A DNA stretch of 9,079 nt from Flavobacterium sp. (lineage in GTDB: Bacteria; Bacteroidota; Bacteroidia; Flavobacteriales; Flavobacteriaceae). The notes under the pieces are model-generated. The model was not told the DNA's origin and made no database searches. It worked only from the letters and a program-made list of their open reading frames with translations. The position numbers and the translations under genes are program-made. Shown here piece after piece: positions 1 to 6,868 of this stretch. The stretch is taken from the NCBI GenBank assembly GCA_004296145.1, contig SEBM01000129.1:1-9079 (forward strand), given 5' to 3'. Position 1 is the first letter of the stretch. Each line of letters begins with the position of its first letter.

Positions 1-39
1 GACGTCAGAAAGTGTCCCTAAAAAATTTTCGTAATCTTT

Positions 40-3000
40 ATGATTGTTTTTACGGCGCAGGTTTCGCTTGCACAGGTAAAGAACATCAAAGGTATTATTA
101 CAGATTCTGATGGGATGCCGTTGCCAGGGGCATCTGTTGCTGTACAAGGAGGTCAAAAAGGTTCTACTACCGATTTTGACGGATTGTATTCTATTGAAGC
201 ACAAAAAGGGCAAACATTAGTTTTCAGTTATGTGGGTCTTGAAACACAATCAATAGTTGTAGGGGATGATGCTACAATTAATGTGAAAATGGGTCAGGCT
301 AAATCTAATGCTTTAAATGAAGTAGTTGTTACTTCATTAGGTATCAAGAAAACAAGAAAATCTTTGACTTATGCGGCTCAGGAGCTTAAAGGAGAAGAAT
401 TGACTCGTGTTAAAGATGCAAACGTTATTAATACAATTGCTGGTAAAATTGCCGGTGTTGCCGTAACAAAGAGTGCTTCAGGTACAGGAGGTTCTACTAA
501 AGTAGTTATTCGTGGTAACTCATCAATCATGAACAGTCAGCCTCTTTATGTTATTGATGGTATTCCTTTGTATAATGGTACTTCAACTCAACAGGGTAAT
601 AATAATGCGTCAAATGATTCTTTTGGTAGTACAGCCGGAGGTAATCGTGATGGGGGAGATGTAGTGTCTTTAATTAATCCTGATGATTACGAAGGTATGA
701 CTGTACTTAAAGGTGCGGCAGCTTCTGTATTATACGGATCTCAGGGAGCAAATGGTGTTATTTTACTTTCTTCTAAAAAGAGTAAAGAAAACGCTTCTGG
801 TTTAGCAGTTTCTTCTGTTACAACTTTTGAATCTGTTCATTCATTGCCAAAATTCCAATATGAATACGGAACTGCTAATGCACAAAAATCATGGGGAGGA
901 AAAGTAGCTTCAAAAGATTTTGTTGACGACTTTTTTAATACAGGTGCTACACAAATTACTTCTGTAGCATTTACTACTGGAACAGATATTTCTAACACAA
1001 GTTTATCTTATGCTAATACGACTGCTTCTGGAGTTATTGAAGGAAACGGATTAAAGAAAAACAATTTTGGAATTCGTCAGACAATGAAATTCTTTGATAA
1101 TAAATTAACTGTTTCAGCTGATGCAAAATATACAAGTCAGACTATCGATAACAGACCTGTAAACGGACTTTACTCAAATCCTCTGACAGGAGTATATTTA
1201 TTCCAAAGAGCAAATGATTTCAATTATTACAAAGATAATTTTGAAACATTTATTCCTTCAAGAAATCTTAATGGTCAAAATTTTTATTCATTATCTGATA
1301 TTTATGTACAAAACCCTTATTGGTTAATCAATAGAAATAGATCTGTTGATAAAGATAATTTCTTTAACGGAAATATAGCTTTAGACTACAAAGCAAACAA
1401 TTGGTTAAGTATTGGTGCAAGATATAGTTACAACAGAATCGAAAATGATTTTGATAAAAAAATCTATGCTACTACAAATACTTCTTTGTCTAATATCAAC
1501 GGAAGATATATTAATGTAGCAAACTTAAGTACACAACGTTATGGAGACTTAATTGCTAAAATTAATACGAACTTCAATGAAAACTTCAGTTTTAATGCTA
1601 TAGTAGGTGCAAGTATCAATAATACATTGTCAAACCAATTTACTACATTAGATTCAGGTATTACTGGTGGACTTGTTAACGCTAACTTATTTACTTTGGG
1701 TAATTTTGCAAGCTCTACTGGAATTGATAATTTAAGTCTTCAGGGTACAGGTTCTTCAAGAGAAGTTCAGTCTGTATTTGGTTCTGCTACTTTTGGTTAT
1801 AAAAATATGTTGTACTTAGATGTTACAGGACGTAATGACTGGTCTTCTACCTTAGTAAATACAAACACAGGATCTTACTTTTATCCTTCTGTTGGGATAA
1901 CAGCTCTTATTAGCGAAATGACAACTTTACCAGAATGGATTAATTTTGGAAAAGTTAGAGGAACTTATGCAGAAGTCGGTAATGATGTTTCGGCTTTCGT
2001 AACTTCTCCAAAATCAACTGTTCAGGGTGGTTTAATAATTCCTCCTACAGTTGGACCAAGACCAGGTGAATCATTAAAACCTGAGTTAAAATCAGAATTT
2101 GAATTTGGTACAGAATGGAGAATGTTTAACAACAGATTAGGTTTTGAGGTTTCATACTATAATTCAGAAACTAAAAACCAATACATTCAGGTTCCTGCGC
2201 CTGCAACAAATCCTTATGGTTATACTTTTTACGGTATTAATGCCGGTAGTATTGCAAATCAAGGTTTTGAGGTTGTGGTTACAGGAAAAATCATCGCAGG
2301 AGATAAATTTTCTTGGGATTCTACAGTAAACTATTCTCAGAATAGAAATAAAGTAAAAGAAATTCCAGCAGAATTAGGAGGATCAATTCCGTTAACTCCG
2401 GTAAATAATATCAATTACAGATATTCTTTAACTGAAGGAAGACCATTTGGAGTTATTGAAGGTAAAGGTATTGTGAGAAATGATAAAGGTGAAATTGTTT
2501 TAGACGACAAAGGAAATTTAGCAGTTGAAGCTGACTTTCACGAAGTTGGAAATGCAAATCCTGACTTTATGTTAGGTTGGTCAAACACATTCAAATTTGG
2601 TTCTTTTACAGCAAATATTTTAGTTGATGGACGTTTTGGAGGAAATGTAATGAGTATTACAGAAGCTATGAATGATTGGTATGGAGTATCAAAAAGAAGT
2701 GGTGATGCAAGAAATGCAGGAGGAGTTGCAGTAAATGCAGTGAAACCTGACGGAACAAAAGTAACTTCAATGGATGCTCAAAAATATTATGAAGCAGTTG
2801 GCGGACTTAACGGTGCTACAGCTGAGTATGTTTATGATGCTACAAACGTAAGTTTAAGAGAAGTTTCACTTGGATATACTTTCAATAAAAAAACACTTCC
2901 ATTTGTTAATACCGCTACATTATCATTAATAGCAAGAAATTTATTCTTTATTTATAAAGACGCGCCTTTCGATCCAAACATTGCTTTAAGTTCAGGTCAG

Positions 3001-3075
3001 GGGTTACAAGGAGTTGATATTTATGGTTTGCCATCAACAAGAAGTATTGGTCTTAATTTAAATGTAACTTTCTAA
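40..3075 (+). CDS. susC: SusC-like TonB-dependent outer-membrane transporter (5' end probably incomplete)
   Basis: This is a SusC/RagA-family outer-membrane beta-barrel that imports oligosaccharides with a SusD partner, powered by TonB. Residues 16-85 form a carboxypeptidase-regulatory-like domain (DSDGMPLPGASV, DFDGLYSI). The family box NEVVVTSLGIKK is at 93-104. The plug follows to about 250, with VIRGNSS (156-162), PLYVIDGIPLYN (168-179) and LYGSQGANGVI (231-241), where most relatives have Arg in place of Gln. The rest is barrel, ending in NLNVTF with a terminal Phe. At 1011 residues the mature part looks full length. ATG 40 is the only in-frame start, but it leaves an 11-residue leader without a basic N-region before the likely LA|Q cleavage site. 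In-frame codons 22-39 add hydrophobic residues and a stop lies at 19-21, so the true start is probably upstream with a frameshift between. Substrate (chito-oligosaccharides) is inferred from the neighbours. The susD-like gene starts 11 bp downstream. Confidence 0.93.
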   Translation: MIVFTAQVSLAQVKNIKGIITDSDGMPLPGASVAVQGGQKGSTTDFDGLYSIEAQKGQTLVFSYVGLETQSIVVGDDATINVKMGQAKSNALNEVVVTSLGIKKTRKSLTYAAQELKGEELTRVKDANVINTIAGKIAGVAVTKSASGTGGSTKVVIRGNSSIMNSQPLYVIDGIPLYNGTSTQQGNNNASNDSFGSTAGGNRDGGDVVSLINPDDYEGMTVLKGAAASVLYGSQGANGVILLSSKKSKENASGLAVSSVTTFESVHSLPKFQYEYGTANAQKSWGGKVASKDFVDDFFNTGATQITSVAFTTGTDISNTSLSYANTTASGVIEGNGLKKNNFGIRQTMKFFDNKLTVSADAKYTSQTIDNRPVNGLYSNPLTGVYLFQRANDFNYYKDNFETFIPSRNLNGQNFYSLSDIYVQNPYWLINRNRSVDKDNFFNGNIALDYKANNWLSIGARYSYNRIENDFDKKIYATTNTSLSNINGRYINVANLSTQRYGDLIAKINTNFNENFSFNAIVGASINNTLSNQFTTLDSGITGGLVNANLFTLGNFASSTGIDNLSLQGTGSSREVQSVFGSATFGYKNMLYLDVTGRNDWSSTLVNTNTGSYFYPSVGITALISEMTTLPEWINFGKVRGTYAEVGNDVSAFVTSPKSTVQGGLIIPPTVGPRPGESLKPELKSEFEFGTEWRMFNNRLGFEVSYYNSETKNQYIQVPAPATNPYGYTFYGINAGSIANQGFEVVVTGKIIAGDKFSWDSTVNYSQNRNKVKEIPAELGGSIPLTPVNNINYRYSLTEGRPFGVIEGKGIVRNDKGEIVLDDKGNLAVEADFHEVGNANPDFMLGWSNTFKFGSFTANILVDGRFGGNVMSITEAMNDWYGVSKRSGDARNAGGVAVNAVKPDGTKVTSMDAQKYYEAVGGLNGATAEYVYDATNVSLREVSLGYTFNKKTLPFVNTATLSLIARNLFFIYKDAPFDPNIALSSGQGLQGVDIYGLPSTRSIGLNLNVTF

Positions 3076-3086
3076 TTTAAAATATC

Positions 3087-4664
3087 ATGAAAACAAATAA
3101 TATAAAAAAATCATTAATCTGTTTTGGCCTTTTAGCCTTAGTTGGTTGTACAGATAATTTTGATGAGGTTAATAGTAATCCTGATGGTTTTACTTATGAA
3201 GAAACAACCCAGGACTTTAACCATATAAAAGGACCATTCAAAAATATGTTTGAAAATGTAATGGTAAATACTCCGGGTTGGAAATATCAGGTTGCCATTG
3301 ATTTATCTGGAAATACTTGGGGAGGTTATACTACAGCACCAGGTTTTGATGGTAATAACAATCTTTCATACGCACTTTCTGATAACTGGAATCTTTGGGG
3401 TTGGGAAGCTACTTATGCACAAGTTATGGCAAACTTCTTAAAAATTGAAAGAGAATCTAAAGGGAAATATGACGAATTTTATGCTCTGGCTACAATTATT
3501 AAAGTACAAACTTTACATAGAGCTGCAGATGCTTGGGGACCAATTGTGTACTCAAAATTAGGAACTACTGATGCCGCAATTGGATATGATTCTCAGGAAG
3601 AAGCATATGGTTTAATGTTTAAAGATTTAGATTTTGCGGTTGGAGAATTAACAAAAAGAATTGATGCCGCAGAAGCAAGTTCTTTTACAAATACTGACCG
3701 TTCTACTTACAAAGGAGATTATACAAAATGGGTTAAATATGCGAACTCTTTAAGATTAAGACTTGCAATGCGCATTGTAAAAGCAAATCCTGCATTAGCT
3801 AAATCAGAAGCTGAAAAAGCGATTAGTCAAAAATTTGGTGTAATGACAGTTGCAGCAGATAGTTTTATAGTAAATAAAGATGTAGCACAACATCCACTTA
3901 GAGTTGCTGCATATGACTATAATGACAGCCGTATGTCTGCTGACATGGAGTCTATCATGGGCGGATACAATGACCCTAGAATGAATGTTTATTTTAAAAC
4001 ATCTGAACAATTTCCGGGCGAATATAAAGGAATCCGTACTGGTGGAATTCTTGGAGACAAATCCTTACACTTAAAATTTTCAAATTTTGGTAAGATCATA
4101 GATGAAGACAAACAAGTAGTTTGGTTAAATACTGCAGAAGTTTACTTTTTAAGAGCGGAAGGAGCTTTAAGAGGTTGGAACATGGGAGGTGATGCAGAAA
4201 CATTCTATAAAGCTGGTATTACTGCTTCATTTACTCAACTTTCTACCGGTGGTGCAGCTGATTACATTGCAGATAATGTGAAAATGGCAAAAGATTATGT
4301 AGATCCGGTTGCTGCTTTTAATAGCGGTTTGGCAGTAAATAAAGTGACTGTTGCCTGGGATCCTGCAGCAACAAACGAAGTGAAACTGCAAAAAATTATC
4401 ACTCAAAAATGGATTGCTAATTTCCCTGATGGTATGGAAGCTTGGGCTGAACACCGAAGAACGGGTTATCCTAAATTGTTACCAATTCTAAACAATCAAA
4501 GTGGCGGTGCGATTACTGCAGAATTTGGAGTAAGAAGAATAAATTTTGTTTCGACTGAAAAAGATGGAAATCCTGACGGTCTTAAAACAGGTATTGCCAA
4601 ACTTGGAGGTCCTGATAATGGAGGAACTAGAACTTGGTGGGATACTACTGCTCCAAATTTCTAA
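3087..4664 (+). CDS. susD: SusD/RagB-like surface glycan-binding lipoprotein
   Basis: This is the lipoprotein partner of the preceding SusC-like transporter; it would sit as a lid on the barrel and bind the incoming glycan. The N-terminus has KK at 7-8, a hydrophobic stretch and a lipobox LVGC with the lipidated Cys at residue 21. TDNFDE follows, an acidic stretch resembling the surface-export signal of Bacteroidota lipoproteins. FDEVNSNPDG (25-34) is typical of SusD-like proteins. Further family signatures are DAWGPIVYS (148-156), WVKYANSLRLRLAMRI (215-230), AEVYFLRAEGALRGW (350-364) and WIANFPDGMEAWAEHRRTGYP split around 442-462. The protein is 525 residues long and looks complete. Trp and Tyr residues around 65-106 could stack against sugar rings, but that is inference. 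The gene begins 11 bp after the susC stop with an A/T-rich leader and no Shine-Dalgarno, so cotranscription is very likely. Chito-oligosaccharide specificity rests on the nagB and GH20 neighbours. Confidence 0.95.
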   Translation: MKTNNIKKSLICFGLLALVGCTDNFDEVNSNPDGFTYEETTQDFNHIKGPFKNMFENVMVNTPGWKYQVAIDLSGNTWGGYTTAPGFDGNNNLSYALSDNWNLWGWEATYAQVMANFLKIERESKGKYDEFYALATIIKVQTLHRAADAWGPIVYSKLGTTDAAIGYDSQEEAYGLMFKDLDFAVGELTKRIDAAEASSFTNTDRSTYKGDYTKWVKYANSLRLRLAMRIVKANPALAKSEAEKAISQKFGVMTVAADSFIVNKDVAQHPLRVAAYDYNDSRMSADMESIMGGYNDPRMNVYFKTSEQFPGEYKGIRTGGILGDKSLHLKFSNFGKIIDEDKQVVWLNTAEVYFLRAEGALRGWNMGGDAETFYKAGITASFTQLSTGGAADYIADNVKMAKDYVDPVAAFNSGLAVNKVTVAWDPAATNEVKLQKIITQKWIANFPDGMEAWAEHRRTGYPKLLPILNNQSGGAITAEFGVRRINFVSTEKDGNPDGLKTGIAKLGGPDNGGTRTWWDTTAPNF

Positions 4665-4689
4665 AAAATATCAAAGAGTTATAAGATTT

Positions 4690-4697
4690 TAAGTTTG
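4690..4697 (+). promoter_or_regulatory. Possible Bacteroidota -7 promoter element before nagB
   Basis: TAAGTTTG matches the Bacteroidota -7 consensus TAnnTTTG at every fixed position. It lies in the gap between susD and nagB, 80 bp before the nagB ATG. No TTG or TTTG is visible about 17-23 bp upstream, so the -33 half is missing or degenerate. If used, transcription would begin roughly at 4702-4706, placing the 4704-4739 stem-loop at the very 5' end of a nagB transcript. Four bases of the motif also belong to an outer stem arm (4694-4700), so the match could be coincidental. Confidence 0.3.
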
Positions 4698-4750
4698 GTT
4701 AGTAAATGGTATAAGTAACATTCGTTGCTTATACCATTTCAAAAACCAAA
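4694..4750 (+). promoter_or_regulatory. Strong intercistronic stem-loop between susD and nagB
   Basis: Bases 4704-4715 pair perfectly with 4728-4739 (12 bp). The stem continues inward with 4716-4719 against 4724-4727 (one T.G wobble), giving 16 bp closed by the tetraloop ATTC (4720-4723). Outside it, TTTGGTT (4694-4700) is the exact complement of AACCAAA (4744-4750), separated from the inner stem by an asymmetric internal loop. The 3' side is A-rich (CAAAAACCAAA), not T-rich, so this is not a canonical intrinsic terminator. It may protect the susCD 3' end, mark an RNA-processing site, or act as an attenuator that lowers nagB expression relative to susCD. The nagB ATG follows 38 nt after the inner stem. 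Confidence 0.7.
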
Positions 4751-4777
4751 GGGGTAATTACTACAAAAAAGAAAAAA

Positions 4778-6712
4778 ATGAAAAGTGCTTTAGAAATAAA
4801 ACCTGATATCAGCTATAAGAGTGCAGGGAAATTTGAAGAGACCAGATTTGAAAAAATCCATAATGAAATCTTCAAAAATTCTGCAGAGGCTTCCATAATT
4901 GTTGCGCAGGAAATCGCTCAGTTAATCAGATCTAAACAAGAAAAAGGAAAATCTTGTGTATTAGGTTTGGCAACAGGTTCTTCTCCTATAAAAGTTTATG
5001 AAGAACTAGTTAGAATGCACAGAGAAGAAGGCCTGAGTTTTAGCAATGTTATTACTTTTAATCTGGATGAATATTATCCAATGTCAAAAGAGAACAATCA
5101 GAGCTATCATTATTTCATGCATCAGCATCTTTTTAATCATATTGACATCAATCCTGATAATGTTAATATTCCTGACGGTACAGTTTCTATTGATGAATTA
5201 AATCAATATTGTATCGATTATGAAATGAATATCAAAAGTGCAGGAGGACTTGATTTTCAATTATTAGGTATCGGACGTACAGGTCACGTAGGTTTTAACG
5301 AACCGGGTTCGCACATCAACTCCGGTACACGTATTATTACACTGGATCACATTACAAGAGTAGATGCCTCATCAGATTTTAATGGTATAGACAACGTTCC
5401 AAAAAGAGCGATTACCATGGGAGTTTCTACCATTATGAGATCAAAAAGAATTGTATTAATGGCATGGGGTCAGAACAAAGCTGACATTATCAAAAGGACA
5501 GTTCAGGGAGATATTAGCTCTGAAGTTCCGGCAACATTTTTACAAAACCACCCAAATGCCACTTTCGTTTTAGATCAGTCCGCAGCTGTAGAACTGACTC
5601 GTTTTAAAACACCTTGGTTAGTTGGAGAATGCATTTGGACACAAGAATTAAAAAGCAAAGCGATAGTTTGGTTATGCCAAAAAACAAAACAATCGATATT
5701 AAAACTGACAGACCGTGATTACAACAATAACGGAATGTCTGATCTTTTGGCACAAGAAGGCTCAGCTTATGATTTGAACATCAATATGTTCAACGTTTTA
5801 CAACACACGATTACAGGATGGCCAGGCGGAAAACCAAATACAGATGATTCGCACCGTCCGGAAAGAGCCAATCCGGCTAAAAAAAGAGTCATTCTTTTTA
5901 GTCCACACCCAGATGATGACGTTATTTCTATGGGAGGAACTTTTTCAAAACTGATAAAACAAGGTCACGATGTACATGTTGTATATCAAACCTCCGGAAA
6001 TATAGCCGTTACAGATGACGAAGCATTAAAATTTGCAGAAGTTGGCAGCGATTTTATTGGTGCTAATGCAGGTATTGATTTTAAATCTGTAATTAATTTT
6101 TTAAACAATAAATCACAAAATCAAATAGACTCTTTAGAAGTAAGAAAATTAAAAGGACTTATCAGAAGAAGAGAATCTTATGCGGCAACAAGATATATTG
6201 GTTTAAAAGATGAAAACACACATTTCTTAGATCTTCCTTTTTATGAAACAGGACAGGTAAAGAAAAATCCTTTAGGACCAGAAGATATTGCAATCGTAAA
6301 AGATATCATTGCCAAAATAAAACCACATCAAGTTTTTGCAGCGGGAGATCTTGCTGATCCGCACGGAACACATGAAGTTTGTCTAAATGCAATTTTTGCA
6401 GCAATGGCAGCATTAAAACCAGAAAAGTACATGGATGATTGCTGGTTATGGCTGTACAGAGGCGCATGGCACGAGTGGGATATTCATGAAATCGACATGG
6501 CAGTTCCGTTAAGTCCATCAGAAGTATTATTAAAACGTAGTGCGATCTTATACCACCAGTCTCAGAAAGACAGAGTTATGTTCCAGGGAAATGACTCGAG
6601 AGAATTCTGGGTTAGGGCAGAAGACCGTAACAAAAATACAGCCATCTTATACGATGATTTAGGTTTGGCTGAATATGAAGCTATTGAAGCCTTCAAACGC
6701 TTTGATTATTAA
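4778..6712 (+). CDS. nagB: Glucosamine-6-phosphate deaminase (NagB) fused to a PIG-L/LmbE-type deacetylase-like domain
   Basis: This 644-residue protein has no signal peptide and should be cytoplasmic. Residues about 20-290 form a NagB isomerase/deaminase converting GlcN-6-P to Fru-6-P and ammonia. Visible motifs are LGLATGSSP (62-70), FNLDEYY with Asp97 (E. coli Asp72) and GIGRTGHVGFNEPG with His170 and Glu175 (E. coli His143, Glu148). The E. coli Asp141 position is Thr168. After a linker, residues about 369-560 form a PIG-L/LmbE domain with SPHPDDD (375-381; His377 and Asp380 predicted metal ligands, Asp379 predicted base) and DPHGTH (527-532), which should supply the third ligand. Residues 560-644 continue without a recognised separate domain. 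NagB alone is usually about 240-290 residues; long deaminase/LmbE fusions are known in Bacteroidota, so this is not a fusion artefact. GlcNAc-6-P deacetylation by the second half is a hypothesis. The ATG follows a purine-rich A tract without Shine-Dalgarno. Confidence 0.93.
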   Translation: MKSALEIKPDISYKSAGKFEETRFEKIHNEIFKNSAEASIIVAQEIAQLIRSKQEKGKSCVLGLATGSSPIKVYEELVRMHREEGLSFSNVITFNLDEYYPMSKENNQSYHYFMHQHLFNHIDINPDNVNIPDGTVSIDELNQYCIDYEMNIKSAGGLDFQLLGIGRTGHVGFNEPGSHINSGTRIITLDHITRVDASSDFNGIDNVPKRAITMGVSTIMRSKRIVLMAWGQNKADIIKRTVQGDISSEVPATFLQNHPNATFVLDQSAAVELTRFKTPWLVGECIWTQELKSKAIVWLCQKTKQSILKLTDRDYNNNGMSDLLAQEGSAYDLNINMFNVLQHTITGWPGGKPNTDDSHRPERANPAKKRVILFSPHPDDDVISMGGTFSKLIKQGHDVHVVYQTSGNIAVTDDEALKFAEVGSDFIGANAGIDFKSVINFLNNKSQNQIDSLEVRKLKGLIRRRESYAATRYIGLKDENTHFLDLPFYETGQVKKNPLGPEDIAIVKDIIAKIKPHQVFAAGDLADPHGTHEVCLNAIFAAMAALKPEKYMDDCWLWLYRGAWHEWDIHEIDMAVPLSPSEVLLKRSAILYHQSQKDRVMFQGNDSREFWVRAEDRNKNTAILYDDLGLAEYEAIEAFKRFDY

Positions 6713-6729
6713 AGTTGTTTTTAAAAAAT

Positions 6730-6749
6730 GATTCGGGTGAGAGCGAATC
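6730..6749 (+). other. Small hairpin after nagB
   Basis: GATTCG (6730-6735) pairs perfectly with CGAATC (6744-6749) around an 8-nt loop. It lies 18 nt after the nagB stop and just ahead of the longer terminator-like stem. A 6-bp stem is weak alone and no T tract follows. It may help fold the nagB 3' untranslated region, or be chance. Confidence 0.3.
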
Positions 6750-6755
6750 GACCAC

Positions 6756-6817
6756 AAATTCAGATTGATTTTAGCGATTAGTGAGGTTCAATAAGAATCA
6801 GTCTGAATTTTGTTTTT
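6756..6817 (+). terminator. Probable intrinsic terminator or attenuator between nagB and the GH20 gene
   Basis: Bases 6756-6770 pair with 6796-6810 over 15 bp with a single T.G wobble. The 3' arm runs directly into a T-rich tract (6808-6817, TTTTGTTTTT), the arrangement expected of a rho-independent terminator reading rightward. The 25-nt loop (6771-6795) and A/T-rich stem make it weaker than a textbook example, so read-through into the GH20 gene is plausible. The ATG of that gene is 58 nt beyond the stem. This is the only one of the three larger intercistronic stems in the window that is followed by a T tract. Confidence 0.55.
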
Positions 6818-6836
6818 ACCTAATTTATTAATGTTG
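6809..6836 (+). promoter_or_regulatory. Weak candidate promoter for the GH20 gene
   Basis: TTTG (6809-6812) followed 16 nt later by TAATGTTG (6829-6836) resembles the Bacteroidota TTG / TAnnTTTG pair with one mismatch in the -7 element and slightly short spacing. It overlaps the T tract of the terminator-like stem and lies 32 nt before the ATG. The match is weak in A/T-rich DNA and is listed only because the upstream stem implies that the GH20 gene may need its own promoter. Confidence 0.2.
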
Positions 6837-6868
6837 TTTTCGGATAACATCTTTTCAAAAAAACTAAA

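Noticed and set aside
2144..2329. 61-codon + strand open frame inside susC
   Set aside because: It lies wholly within the susC barrel in another frame, shows no family motif and has no separate leader; it is a shadow of the larger gene.
3804..4454. Two minus-strand open frames (3804-4010 and 4227-4454) opposite susD
   Set aside because: Rich in Cys, His and Ile as expected from the complement of an A/T-rich coding strand; no motif, and the susD frame is clearly the real one.
4694..4739. Canonical intrinsic terminator after susD
   Set aside because: The stem is strong but is followed by CAAAAACCAAA rather than a T tract, so it is annotated as a stem-loop of unknown role.
6306..6518. 70-codon minus-strand open frame opposite the PIG-L domain
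   Set aside because: It lies opposite strongly conserved PIG-L sequence and has no recognisable domain or leader.
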